Of a stretch of DNA of 64,000 nt, positions 24,901 to 38,343 are shown piece by piece (positions within the stretch are counted from its first letter, which is position 1; each line of letters starts with the position of its first letter). A model generated the notes under the pieces. That model did not search any database. It was not told where the DNA came from and worked only from the letters and a program-made list of their open reading frames with translations. The stretch is from Triops longicaudatus (Eukaryota > Arthropoda > Branchiopoda > Notostraca > Triopsidae): positions 682,001-746,000 of the forward strand of contig JAGQDJ010000023.1 in assembly GCA_022885665.1 (NCBI GenBank). The letters run 5' to 3'. A program made the translations under genes and the position numbers.

Positions 24901-27900
24901 AATCTGTAACTAGCTTCCTACTTACTCTCATAAAAGAATTTCCCGTTTTTTATCATTATGTACCGAGCATTATTTTCCCCGAGTACTTATCAGTCTTTTT
25001 TTCTTGCTGACAGAAAACTGAATTCAAGGGCAATAATTGACGAAAACACACCCAATCAAGTTAAAATCAGCAAAATCTTCTACAGTGAGTAAAAGATGCA
25101 AGTCTACTGACAATTTAGACTTCTGATGGAGACTAGCCTGCCCTAAACCCGTATAAGCAATACGGGCGACTGTGTGCATTGTATGTATCTGTGTATGTGT
25201 GTATGTTTTTTTTTTCTTATAAAAAAATGTTCCTGAATCTAGGACAAGTTAGGTGGGTATTGCGATGGCGAAAGTCTTGCTCCCTTGGTCGAGACCAAAG
25301 CTCTGAGGTGCAGATGCAAGGGACAGCCAAGCAGCTGCTTATTGATGCGACAGCAAAACGTAATGGTCCCGACCGACTGACCGTGTTGTCTTGGGGGCCC
25401 AGGGACTGCGAAGGAAACGAATCGAAAGGCAGGTGCAACGTTTTGGAAAAGTAGTTATACTCTCTTGGGTGTACACTGTTAAAACAGAAGGCCACCGTTG
25501 TCTCTCGCTTTTCTTCGAAGAAAACACGTTGTCAAGAGAAACGAAGAGGTTAAAAACCGTTCGCACATATGTTTGCTGCTCCTTAAATCCCGTACACGGT
25601 CGTTAGTCACTCCGCACCCTCGCTAAGCAGAACTGTGGCACGGATGATCTAATGGTTCGCCATAACGGCCCTGGTTAGAAACACGGTACATTATTTATGA
25701 AGATGAGTAATTGTAGTTAAAAAATATGGTCAACCGTGACTTGCTTCGCTGTTAAGGCAATTTTTCCCCCTCTCCTTTTAAAGGTGGCTAAACCCGTATA
25801 CTCTTAAGACTCAACCTACTAATGGCGATTTGTAATCCTGTATCGGTACAGAAAACAAGTAGAAGGGTTTTCCAGGTTAAGGCGAAAGTAAAATAAAAAA
25901 GTTCGAAAGGGTGGACTGTCTTTCCGTGGCCACGAACTTCACATCATGCGGGTTGTGAAAAAAAAAGCGCACACAGACACACACACCTGTCCTCTACGAC
26001 ACAAATAATCTCACGTGGAAAGTATAGTAAAGTGACTCAATTTGCATATCTACTACCCATTGCCATGCGTAGTATGTACCTGGGAGGCTAAAAAAAGCGA
26101 CAAAGGTTTATTTCTCAAGTATTGTTTTGTCGTTCTTATAAGCTGTTCATTTGTACGGCCAGTTTTGGTCTATTAGGAATTCGCATCTTGCTAGGTCATA
26201 CTCGGCATACCAAATAAGAATCCAGTCATCACAGCAGCCAAAAGTTTGCACCTGCTCCTCCTGACCATGCAGGACCGGTTTTTTACATACTTATATTTTC
26301 TGGGTATAATTGGAAGGAATGAGCTATTATGTGTGTGAGAGAGATCTGCACTGCAAAAGAAACACGGCGGCCTTGACTATCAGATCTGCTGCTGGGAGAA
26401 ATTTCTTAGTGCGAACTTTCTATTAGTTTTGCCATAACTCATACATACAATAATTACGTACTACTCACTAATGTTGGTTAATTGTCGGTAAATACAGTTT
26501 AGGAGGAACTAGCCATCTTAACGGATTTTTATTGGTAATCCATTTTGTGTTCGATTCCTTGCCAACCTCGGCGAAACCTTCGCGAGATTTCCCAGTTCAA
26601 ATCCTACTTAGTTTCAAGGATTACCAGAAATGTCTTAAGCAGGACCTATGTCAATGTCTGTGTCATGTCTTGTCCACCACCAAGAAACTATTATTACGAA
26701 AATTACAAGATCGGAAAACCGCAACCGGAAATCGTAGCTTCGGCACTCTATTTGATTGGTTTCTCATGAACTATAGTGTTATTTATCGGTTGCGTTATTT
26801 CTTTCGCTAGTAAGCCTCTGTCAGGCCTTGCAATGTAGTCAACGTATTGTAGGTGTGGTTAAGTGGCATTTAATGGCTGTATAAAACAGTTTGTGGTAGA
26901 GAGGTTGGATTAAAAGGTTGTTTTACCGTATGTGTATCTCTAAACAAAACTGCCTTTTTTTCGAGGGAAAGAGTTGAGGGGACGTTAATAGGAAATGTTG
27001 ATTTACTTCGACGTCGAACTAACCCAACAGGTGGTAGCAATCACATGGTGAGTGTTCCTACTCACTTACGTAGTTGTAGGGCGTCGTTGACATCGTGCCT
27101 GTTTATTGACTATGATACCCTGTGCGTGCATTACGGAGCTTTTCTAATCACCGCAGCTGCTCTGTGTTTTGCAAATGTATGCGAATATCCTCCGACAAGT
27201 TTTTTTTTATTTATTTATTTCGGACCTATTCAATCCTGCACGTTAAACAAGCTGAACTTGAATGCTCTGAATTTCACACATTGGCATGCGTTCTTGTAGC
27301 TTTAGCTGGATATTATAAGGCATACAAGGTAAGTCCTTACTGACAGGACTTCACGACAGTTCTTCTCTGTTATCGTCCCAGATTTATTAGCTGATAGTTT
27401 TTCGCGGAATCTAGAAAGCCGACATGACCAACTGTGCCAATAATGTAATCCTATTTTCGCGGAGAGGAAACTTCCAAGAAGAGTATTGTTAAAGAAAATA
27501 GCAAATTTTGATGCTGATTTTTGTCCGTTCTGATTTATCTGCGATCAATCAGTAAGCTAGTGTTTACTAGTGCCGTTCCAGTTTACCCGTTGTGAAGGTT
27601 ATTTGTGCCGTCTGAAAATTAAACCCCACAGCTTTCGTTGTCGCAGAGCCTGAGGCTGTCTCTTTTAAAGGGCTGACCCAATGTGACCCTTTAAATGCGT
27701 ATGTGAACAGCACATGTGTTCTTGAATATCCTTTTCCACAAGCGTCCTCCACAAGTCACACCTGCTCTGCTCCTTGATGGCGTGCTTTTGATTTCAGTCG
27801 CCATCAGTTAGGCTAGTTCAATGTCTTAAATCAACTGGGTTTGTTCGTTTTTAGCTATTGCTGGGCAATTTCATGTGCCAGAATCGATTATGCATTGAGA

Positions 27901-30900
27901 TGTGGGTTTGGAGAAAAACCCACTGACCTGGAAAGGTAACGCCGTTGGACAAATAACACCAGCATATTGGTAGCAACGACGGTTACAACTTGGCGTGCTG
28001 ACGTCAGTAACGCCAGGACGCTCACAATAACGGCGTCCTCTTCATTGATTATCACCATAGAGCAACAGGGACCCAACGCTTTTAAGTTGTTAGTTGCATC
28101 TGCTCTTTCCAATCCCCCCCATCCCCCTTTTCCCTGATAGCGTCAGCCCAACGGCTAAATACGTTAGGACATTTAAATCGTCTCGGCCGTTCACAATAGA
28201 GTAGATCCTTTCGTCTTTATCTCCCCTGCACCGTGGCCTGCATGACAAACTACGAAGGCAGCCGCCCCTATATATTTTTCTGTTGATTTTCTAACGTCTG
28301 TTTGAGATATAAGCCTAGAATTCATTGTTGGCTGCTTGCCTCTTTAAGCGCTATGATTGGATAGGCTATGCTTCAAATACTTAAATGAAAAGCGAGTGTT
28401 ATCTGAGTTTTAACTGTAGCGCAAGCAAGGGTTTCTCAGTTGTGCAACCGCAAGTTTCCTGAAATTCAATCTCGGCTACGCGAAAAAGGCAAAAGGACAA
28501 GTTTTTGTTGTATGACAGGTTTTGTTGTAAAAAAAATATGGATCAGTTATTTTTCTGAGTTCTTGGTGGTGGAATATATTAAGTGTTGGGTTAGGAACGG
28601 GGTTACAACGGAAGTTCAGACGACATCCGGAAAACTAAGGACTTAGAGGCATCTTGGGTGACTTTCAAGCCCAGGATCTTCCTTATGGTTGAAAAGTTCC
28701 TCTCGGTGCCATCAGGCCATCCGATGTCTGTCGACGCACTTCTTCGACTCGTCAACTGGCTGCCTTATGGGAGCTTATGGTTGTGAAAAGTTGGCGGTGA
28801 CAGGAACGGGAGGAAGCCGTGAGCAGACAGGGGCCAAAAAAGCGGAGGAATTTTGAAGCAAGAATATGGTATAATACAGCAAAAAGCCAACGTTCTTTTC
28901 CAACTCCAAAATGTCATATGGTTTGCTCTTAGCAGAAGTGAGGCTTGACTCACAACGACTCTGCCGCTCCATTCAAACTTGTCACTTTCTAACATAAATG
29001 TGATGTATGTTAACCAGCTCCAGTCATTTTTGTCCGATAAACAAGAACGTTCGACTTGGGGAATAAGGAAGCAGACTTTGGTAGGCACGTGTTGCGTCTA
29101 TCGTCGCAGCTGTGGAGCAGCAAAAGGAAACAGAGACACTTAAAAGTGACCAACCAACTGCATTTGTACTACACCCAAAAAAAAATGTTTGTCAGTTTTT
29201 TGGCCCCCTTAAGTACCACAGAAGATGAACACTCGATGGTCCAGGTGAGGCTTGATTGAGTTTGTTCAAGGGACACGCGCGTTTGGTCTCGGTTGCACAC
29301 TTGGACTCTGCACGTGCGGTAAACGTCAGCCAGCAGGTCTTGAGTCTTGGGCGTTTTTTTAATGACAATGCCATAATTAAGTTCGGGGTCATCCTTGGCT
29401 ACCCGTGTATGAACATGTTGTATAAATGCACACGTGCTAAAAGAGGTCCATCGATAGCTCGTTTTGTGCCATTCTTTTTTACACGCTTGCTTTTTTTCAG
29501 AACCTGATAAGCATGACTTTTTCTACCGAATTATGCTTGCTCTAAGTAGCCAGGTGAGTCAGTAAGCTCCCGTTTTCTCTTACAGAGTCTTGTGACAAAT
29601 CCGAAGAACTTGGGTGTTTTCTTTTACTTTCAGTTCGAGGTTCTTTTATACACTTTTTTTCGTTCCTCACGCTCATCATATTCTTATTCAAGGATTGTCG
29701 TTTTCAGATTCTTTATGGCATTACACTGGAGGGAGGAGAGTTTTTGAAGTAAGGTGAGACAGTGGTTAGGGGGAACTCGTCAACTTTGTGTATGAGAGGT
29801 TCTTTTCAACATCCCAAGTTGGGCTCAATAAGTCTATATACTTCTCGGGCGTTTTTATGTACATGGAGTGGCATAGTTGGGATTCTTGTACCTTTCTTTG
29901 ATAAAAGGCGACATTTTGTTACGTCTACCATTGGAGCTTTGCATCTCCGGAGTCCATTTTTCAGGAATGCTTTTGAAAAGGAGACTTCAACAAAATTAGA
30001 GGCGTATCTTTTACCCCAGATTCCTGGCTTAGGAAATGAGCGACGTTTATATCATTTGGGGTAAAAACCTCCGTCTGTAGCATATCTTTTTGCGAGGTTG
30101 AAGATGTTGAGCGTTATGGGAACTTTGTGATGGCGGTTTGTCATCTGCTCCGCCTAAAACGGCTTGTAAGCTGTCTTGCACGTGGGCTTCGGGAACCTTC
30201 TTTCCCAAGTCCGCCTATTTTGGACGCTCAGGAGAACAAAAAAAACTTATGCTGCTGGCTTTTGTGTAGGAGTCGCTTTTTGAAGTAATATGACCAGCAG
30301 TTTGCAGCGCTGATACGGGAGGAAGGAAGCTGCTGCAGATTGCTCTCTTTATAATGGAAGAGGAAGTTAAGTGAAAGATGATGGAGAAAACGACATAGGT
30401 GTTCTGGCCGACTTCCGGGCGCCGTGCTGGTGTTTGCTGACCCTCAACATACGTAAAAGCCTTGGCACGGGTCACGAAATCTGAGAGGTTACCTAAGGTC
30501 AGGTTCTGGTTCTTCCTCATGGTTGGACGTCTTTTTGCTTGCCTGGTGCTTGTCACACATGCGACGAAAAAATTGAGTCTTTTCATATGTGCCTAATTGT
30601 ATGGCAAGCTCTGATGGCCTGATGGCTGCAACACATGCTAAAAGCAGGGTAAAAAAAAAGGCTTCTGAGAGAAGAGCGACGAGGGAAGGGGGTGAGTTTT
30701 AGCCATGGAGTAATTGTTGCGGAAAATTCAAAAAATGGGCCGCTCATTTCAAGCATAAAGGCTAAAATCTTGGCTCGATCCAGATGGTTTTCCTTAGGCT
30801 TTTGCCTCTCTTCTGAACGACGCCTGGTGCTTACAAATTCCCGGAAACCTCTTTCAAGTAAGGAGCTTGAAGTCAGACACAATCTGTTGCTCTGCGAGGT

Positions 30901-33365
30901 TTAGTAACACGTTGCTGAGATTTTCGCGCCCTAAGTTAACGGGGATCAGCGGTCAAGAATAATCAAAAGTCATTATTGACCGGATGGATTAGGTTCCTCC
31001 AGTTATTGGTAAGAAACCGGAGGAATGGAGCTGGGCGCAAGCTGTGACTCTTGACCACTGGATAACTGCAATCATCTTGACCACGTGGATATATTCTTGA
31101 CCAGCATGTCCACATGGCAATGGTCATTTGATCTCTCTAGGCACACGCTATAGGCTTTACTTGTTTCCGCGTAGGAACTTTTGACCCTTTTCTTACACTG
31201 TTTTCCTTGTACTACTGAGGTTTCAAGCTTTGGTGTGATGTTACGTTAGTTGTACGGGTTGGTTTATTTGGATCAAATATTGTGCTGTGTAGCCAAAGGT
31301 CAGCACTGGCGGCGGAAGTAATTTTGCATATGCAAATGTCTGATAATATCTGACAGAATGTGCCACTGTCATGAAAGTTGTGTAGCGTATCAGGAATAAT
31401 GCTAACGCTCAGTTGAAAACCATGTGGTGTTGGGGTTTTCAAGCTGGTAAAGGCTGGCAAGAAAATCAGGAAGTACGGAAGTTAAACGATGTCCACGCGT
31501 TTTCTGTCCAGCAGTAACCATATGTGATTGCGAACTGGACTTAGGAAGTGGCAACAAGGACCGACACTAATTGTCGAACGTCTCAAGGGAGGGCTCAATA
31601 CCTCGCCAAGCACGTGGAAAACGTATCACGGACTTCATCGACGCCCTTATGTTTGTGGGGGGCGCACAAAGCTTTCTCTGATTGTTAATGGAGGGTGTGA
31701 AGGAAATTGAAACAGCAAGAGCGTGATATTAGGGTACAACCCCAATAGAAAACTTTAGGGTTTTCTGGGCTTGTGCTATCTTAGCTCGTGGTGGTCCGTT
31801 TGGGTAATTAAGATCGGGTTGTTTCTAGCTGAGAGCTGATTCTAACAGATACAGCTCATTAAGTTCACCTACCAGAGAAAATAGGACGTCGCACTGGCGA
31901 AATTGCTTTCTTCCAAGATCTGTTTGTAGCCCTGGTCCATCCTTGACTTTAAGCACAGGCAGGTGGCTTGTGCTAGGAATCTCTCTGCAGTAAATAAACA
32001 AAAAAATCGTCCTATTGGAACTTCGGTTCGGGAGGCAATTTGCTATGGATTTTTTGGTGTGTGTACTATGGCACGGAGGATGACTTCGCTGGACTCATGG
32101 TTGCCATAGCGTAGCCAAGGAGCACACAGCACCTTGCACGGATTTCTCCTTGGCTAGTCATGAGAAAGGTAAAATTCATAGCAATCCGCCTCCAACTTGA
32201 AAAAGGCCTTCTGAAAAATGGAAGGAAACGCCTTGACTGTATCTCCTGCGAAAGAAAGAGGTTTTTGGCTTTTTACCTTTACGGGATACGCATGGACGCA
32301 AGTAGCCTTCTCCTTCTCCTCGGCTTGGTCCTCGATTACCAATTACGGTGCTTTTTGACGATAAGTAAGCACGCTTTTTTGTACCCTAAAGGAATGCGTA
32401 TTGTGCGGATGACAGCTCGCATTCTGGTCATAGTTATTTTTGTAAAGAAGCTAAAAAGGGACGGAAAATGATTCGGTGCCTGAAAAAATGACTTGGTGGC
32501 AAAAGTGTGTTGAAATAAGGTTTGTAAGCACGAGTTACGTATACGGCGATGCCAGACGGGGGAAGGATTAAAAGGAAGGGACTGGGTTCGCTTGGCTAGT
32601 GTAGCATTGTGAGGCACAATTTCGAGTTCAGCAGCTCATGGCGAATATATACGAAGAATAGTGGCTCGAAAAGAAAAGTAGTACCTTTCCTCGGGAAATT
32701 AACGAGCGCCTTTACCTTTTATACTCATATACCCCCAGCCTTGGCTTAGCGAAGTCACTTTTCGCTGCTGGTTGGGATAACTGCATAAAGGTTTCCTGTT
32801 CGTTGCTGCATGGTGTCTTTTAACATCTCCGGTGTATCTTCTTCCCTTCTAGATTGCTACGGTTGACAGCACACGCGGGAATTCTGCCCTTTTCCTTGAG
32901 TTCACTCTTGAAAAGAGCTACATTGCTTCAGAGCTGAATTCTCTGGTACGCTGCACAGCACACAGCGCTATACTGGAATTACCATGACCTTTATCTAACG
33001 CTAAGATCTAGTCACTCTCTGGTAAACAGCAACTGGCCCCTTTCAGTTTTATCTTGTAACTTACCCTTATGTGAATTTAATTAAAACCCATTACTAGCAA
33101 AAACGAGAAACGAAAACAATTCCATTTCGCCAAATCACCTCATATTTCACTAGAAATTATTTCCTGCATCTGGACCTTCACAAAACAAAAGTTGTAAGCC
33201 GTAGAAGTAGTGCGCTTTTCGCCCTACAGGAGCCAAGCAACTGATCTGTACCAAAAAGATAAGAATTGGGTAACGATGAATTTTACATTAGTTGGAGCAG
33301 TGGCAATAGAAATCCTCCTCACTATAGGATGTGCTTAATCGTCACTCGCGTTAAGTGCCGTCGTA
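21984..33365. other. Gene-free region upstream of Delta, part 2
   Basis: I see no gene that I can support. It includes TG/CA-rich simple stretches near 25185-25206 and 25974-25988, a cluster of TTGACC/GGTCAA elements at 30951-31103 and a minus-strand TATAAAAGG near 32713 with no open frame behind it. Confidence 0.6.
30951..31103. repeat. Cluster of GGTCAA / TTGACC elements
   Basis: GGTCAAGAATAAT at 30951 and ATTATTGACC at 30972-30981 form an imperfect inverted pair. TCTTGACCA follows three times, starting near 31049, 31075 and 31095. Five copies of one hexamer lie within about 150 bp. It may be a degenerate repeat or a cluster of binding sites. Confidence 0.5.
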
Positions 33366-33520
33366 TAGCGAATTCAGTTGGGAGAGCCAGTGCGCACTGA
33401 GTTTTTCTAGCAAAGGCAACCTGCGCATTTGAGAAATGAAAATTCTCTCTGCTCTTGAAACACGATGAATCGCTGTGTGAAAAACTCAGTGCGCACTGAC
33501 TCTCCCAACTGAATTCGCTA
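33366..33520. mobile_element. MITE-like element with 41-bp terminal inverted repeats
   Basis: The arm at 33366-33406 and the arm at 33480-33520 are reverse complements over 41 bases with one mismatch. The element begins TAGCGAATTCAGTTGGG and ends CCCAACTGAATTCGCTA, so the complementarity stops exactly at TA on both sides, as for a Tc1/mariner-type TA target duplication. The 73-bp interior has no coding capacity. Long arms with no transposase fit a miniature inverted-repeat element. A single-copy hairpin is the alternative. Confidence 0.65.
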
Positions 33521-33895
33521 CAAGTCGGATAGGGCAAATCGAGTGTTAGAACATGGAAGATTCGAAAAGAAAGGTTACTTTGTTTGTGAGCTATGGGTAT
33601 CCTATAACTGTAGGGTTCATTGAGATTAAAGAATAGCACGATTTTGCTCCAGTCTTATGCTGTAAAAGTATTGTATAAGTAAAAAACGATTGGGTCAAAA
33701 CCCATTTACAGTTGGGTTGCACGAACTGCTGGTTTCTAATATGCGGGTGATGGAACCAAATTGATGACAAGTAAGACAGAAAAGCCGTTACCTGCTAATA
33801 GTTTTGCGCTTTTAACAGTTCACAGGCAGAGTGTGAGAAAGGAGCAGACGAGTTTTGCGGCGCAAGGTTGAGCGTTTTAGCAAGAGTTTAGCTAA

Positions 33896-34249
33896 TGCAA
33901 AGTTAAAGGCTCGGTGTCGAAAACCCCTGTGAGTGAAATTGAGCAAACAGCGCAGAAGATCCCCAAGTGGGCGCCATGTTCGGTGTTCACACCCCAAGAG
34001 AAGAATGGCATAGAAAGGCTGTTTAAAAGGAAAATCAGCATCTCAGCTGTTTGGGAGAACAAACAAGAGGCAGTGTCTAGTACCGATCGCCTAAATAAAG
34101 TTGCGGCAGACTTAAAAGGAAAGTCGATGTTGTTTGTCAGCATCGAGGCGTCAAATTCTTCACGCTTACCAACGCTCCGCGCCAAAATAGAAGAGTTCAA
34201 GAATTTCCAAGTGGCCGCCTTTATTCATACTCCCAGCTCGCCATTATGA
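33896..34249 (+). CDS. Orphan open frame, unknown protein
   Basis: The frame is open from a TAA at 33893-33895 to a TGA at 34247-34249, with about 117 sense codons. It lacks an ATG near its 5' end: GTG lies at 33914 and the first clear in-frame ATG is well inside, at MLFVSIE. The composition looks protein-like, with mixed charged and hydrophobic residues such as KIPKWAPCSVFTPQEK and the helical-looking TLRAKIEEFKNFQ, unlike the low-complexity frames nearby. I recognise no family. It could be an exon of an undetected gene, a transposon relic or chance. It starts 375 bp from the MITE-like element. Confidence 0.22.
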   Translation, partial: CKVKGSVSKTPVSEIEQTAQKIPKWAPCSVFTPQEKNGIERLFKRKISISAVWENKQEAVSSTDRLNKVAADLKGKSMLFVSIEASNSSRLPTLRAKIEEFKNFQVAAFIHTPSSPL

Positions 34250-37200
34250 GTCTTAAATAGTTCTTGTTGATGGAAGCTGCCCGAGTCGAAAGTGACGATT
34301 TTTCGGTAAGCGCTAATAGGGATTGTTGCTCCAGTTTGACTTGTTTCTTGAAAAAATATTCTTAGTCATGCAACGTCAGGGTGAGTAGAACAGGCCAAGT
34401 GCAACAGTCGCTTCTTCCATGACTGGCGTTGACCACCTTTATGCAGCCTTTGTTGGTGGTCATGAACTACTTTCAGTCTGATCAGAAAACGAATAGTAGC
34501 CGGAACATACAGCAAGATGGGAGTTTTTCTCGTAGAAGAAAATGACGAGAAGCTTTGACGTGCACTCTTTGTTTCTTGCAACAGCGCCCATTCTAACGTA
34601 GCAATGTCAAAAATTTCTTTATTAATTATTTCCAGGCGTACGGTTTACGAACGGATGGACAATTTTTTTATAGATCTACCAAGCTGAACTGATGGGCAAA
34701 GGCAAAAGCTTGGCGTCTTGGTGGTGGGGGTAGGGGAACAGGTGGAAAGAAAAGTGCAACCAAGCATCCGGTTTTTATTGCATCAGGATGTGGTACGATG
34801 TGTAGCTAGGTCCCTCGCGTTCAACTTGCAGGACTCTCATTAATTGAGGACTTTCCCTTCAGTTAACTGTCATATTCCACACTTGTGTGCTGTCCGTTTT
34901 AGGCTATATTGACTGAGGGGGTGTGGGCGGGTTGTGTTGTCTGAACATGCACGACATTAGATCCTACATTCTGCTACGAGAAGAAGTTCGTTCCAAGTGG
35001 CCGTAGTTACCAAGTTGCTACCGTAAGCGAGTCCTATACTAATGTAATCCGCTCCGGGAGGTAATGTGTGGGCTGTGTGGGGTACCACAAATTAACTAGT
35101 AATGGAGGTTGCTTACGGGAAATGACTCTCTAGATTTTAAAAGTCTTAAGGAGAAGTAAAAGTTCGCGCTCCCTTAAATCCACGCTTCGCTTTTCCTTTT
35201 CCTTGCGAAGGGCATAATCGAGATATTTTGCCATTGTCATAGCTGATGGATATCGGTGGAGGAAGTCGGAACTAATGAGAAACGGAGCTGAGAGGTGACA
35301 AGGAAAGGATATCAGGGAAAAGAGATACAGAAGCTGAAAAAATTTTCATAATTGGTGTGGTAAAACAACTGTAAAAGTCACCACCTACTGAGTCTCTGGA
35401 CCCTTCTTCGACCTACTCTACACTGAAAGATCCAGACAACCCCGCTGAGAGGTAGGGGGTAGGGGATAAGGAAGGCAAATCGGAGTGGGGGGACCTTGAG
35501 GTGAACAAACAAAAATTTAAACTGATAGTAACCCACTTTTTCAGTGGCAAGGAGCCGTTTCAAGGAAATGTGGTGTAAAACTTCTATATGAGAAAATAGG
35601 TTGCTTTCGATTTATTGCTCGGCAAATTAGAGAAACGACAGGTAACCGCAACAATTTTCTACCGAAGGTCCGTGCTTGAGTAAAGAGCTCGGCTTGAATG
35701 TATTGGAGCCGCCCCGTTCGGCGATCTTTTCCATTCGTTTCATATTTTGCGGTTTACTAAAAAACGCTTATGGCACGAAAAGCGGTTTTCGAAATAATAG
35801 CAAGTGTGTAGATAGCAATTAGGGTTAAAAAAAGCCTTAAAAAGTTGGAAGGCTTTCGGCGACATTCCGAGTGGATGTAACCTTTGGATTCAAGTCTGAT
35901 CTATATAATACGTATTAAAACAAGTGTCTAACAAAACTTACACCGAAGGAAAGAGGCAAGATGTCTTACAATGGATCTATGATTCCCTTCTTCTTTTACA
36001 GGTTTGCGTGATATGCTCTGGATGACATACATTATTTATTTTTCATTAGCCCACCAGAGTACCGTGTATTTCCTACCTTTCCTTTCCGTTAGCCTTTAAA
36101 TTTGATAGCTGATGGGAGCACCGTGCGAAGGTGCACTCTAAGAGAGCAATACTCTACAAAAATAAAAAATTGAATGTAAAATAAAAAATATGATTCATAA
36201 GGTGAAGATATCTGGATAATTTGAGTAAATCTCCGAGGTTGAAGCTACCATGCTGAGGCCGCCCGTGGAATGCTTGTTTTGCCTCAAATAATTCTGAAGC
36301 GAAAATATGACCTAGCCTACGGGAGGAGGTTTGGTGTCATTGAAAAAGAAGAGTAAGACAAAACAGGACGAAATTTTGATGGCTGACATGTCGCACATGG
36401 AGCTCGGAGGCTTAAAATCACACGCAGAGAGTCATAAATGAGCACGACGAGTACGACGCCAGGGTGACGAGACTTTGACATGCGGAATCTTTCTTTTATA
36501 GTGTTGAGGAAAAGATGAACTCGTCGCTTTTTGTACACTCGTAGTTCATTCATCACTACCACATAAGGAGGGGATTTGATGTGTCAAGACAAGGCGTCGA
36601 AACTATGTTTCTCTACTAAGAATATGAAGGAGGCAGACACGACGACCGAGGTGAGACAGAAACTTTAAGGCTAATTTTGGCAAATCATAATATTGTACAC
36701 GTTAAGATCTTGACACAATTTTGATGCTCTAACACAACACACAAATATATAAGAGCACCTAAAAATTTTCCGATTCTTCCTACCGAATTAACAATGAAAT
36801 ACCTTTTTTAATTAATAATCCTGCACAAGGAACTGTAAAAAAATGTATGAGGTGTAACTTTTAATTATTTTTTTCCTCTTTTAGATCAGTTTCACTAGCG
36901 TAGCCTTGATACTTTTTTTATTTTTTTCTCCTTTAGTATCATGAGGCATGACGGCTTGTATACCATAACCACCATCCGTATCCGTTGGCGAAGGCGCTAG
37001 GAACGCAGTGGACCAAGCCAAGAAGACGCCGACGACGCCTTCAACGTACCCACCAACACACAGACACGTTTCGTCGGGAAGGGACCACTGTGCCAGAGGA
37101 TTTTAACCAACGGGATGAAGACAAAGTCATCGTTAAGAGGGGGACATTCACACAGAATGTATGATTTACCTCCAAACCAAGCCATAAAGCCAATGCAATA

Positions 37201-38323
37201 TAAATTTAAAACGAAACGTAGAGAGGGCTTTCATGCGAATTTACTTTGTGCCCACGTCTGGTATGAATAGCCTATCCATTGAAGTTAAGGTAAGAATTTC
37301 ACGTGGTACAGGAACTTTGGTAGGACACACATAAAGTTATAAACTGTCACGTTTCTCGAACAAATGTGCGATCTTTGCTGAATTAACGAAGGGGCAGGTC
37401 GCAAAAAAAAAAAAAACTGTTAAGAATAATTTTTCAAAATTAAACGAAACGTTCCCTCCAAAGTGTTATGGTGTTTTCCAGCTAATTATTAAGACTTGGA
37501 AAAGACAGCGAACGCCAGCTATTGTGCAGCAGAACAATGAGTTGTGCAGACCAGTTTTCGCGGGGGTTTGAATGTTTCAAGCCTAAAATGCTCAAAGTCC
37601 TTTTTCATTGAATCTTAAACGTCACTCGAAGAACTACGCACAGAAAGAGAAGGGCAGCTTATTTATTGTTGTTAAGTTGGCAGTTGTTTGTTGTAGATTT
37701 AGGAGCTAATACGTGCGTCATGGAAACTGAAACTTCTAGTTTTATATCTGGACAACAGCAGTGCTTTCACACAGAACACGGCTCCAGACGGCGAGAAGCA
37801 TACAAAATAAGATTATGACGTGACGAATGACCTAGCTTAGTTAATTATGGGCTTTAGGGGAAGATGCTAGAGATTGGCAATATAGTAACAAGGTCTCCCT
37901 ACTTGTCTTACAAATCTCGAAGTTGGCGGAGGTCTTTTCCTCCTGTCATGTTAAACCCCGCCCCGTATAACCCCTTTAATGCGACAGGAGACGGAAAGTA
38001 ATTAACTTAAAGAAGGGGTCTGTGAAGAAGTTAGTGCTTCTATTTTTGCTAGCCTTAGTCTCATGGTATTTATACATTAGTGCGTAAACCATTTTGTCTA
38101 ATCTTACAGTAGTTATGCAATTTACACTACAGCAATAAATTGTACCAAAGGTGCATGTTTGATACAAGATATGTCGTATTATACTTTGGCGTTTGCACAT
38201 CACTGTTGTGTACTTCTTATTTAAAATATGTAGTTTTGCAACAATTATAGTTTACTATGTAACTTAATGTAGCCAACAAGATTAAATTATTTGCATAGTT
38301 ATCACCCCCATATACCTCGGGGC

Positions 38324-38343
38324 GGGGGGGGGGGGGGGGGGNG
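38324..38343. repeat. G-homopolymer with one undetermined base
   Basis: Eighteen consecutive G residues are followed by N and another G. This is the only ambiguous base I noticed in the window, so it marks a sequencing or assembly difficulty. The length of the run should not be trusted. Confidence 0.9.

Noticed and set aside
26520..26570. GTTCGATTCC, resembling a tRNA B box
   Set aside because: The upstream 60-70 bases show no A box or cloverleaf pairing. No tRNA gene is supported anywhere in the window.
27888..28112. Minus-strand frame with a hydrophobic segment, considered as a remote Delta signal-peptide exon
   Set aside because: Its donor (CAA|GTTGTA) is poor, and a much better signal exon was found at 10885-10950.
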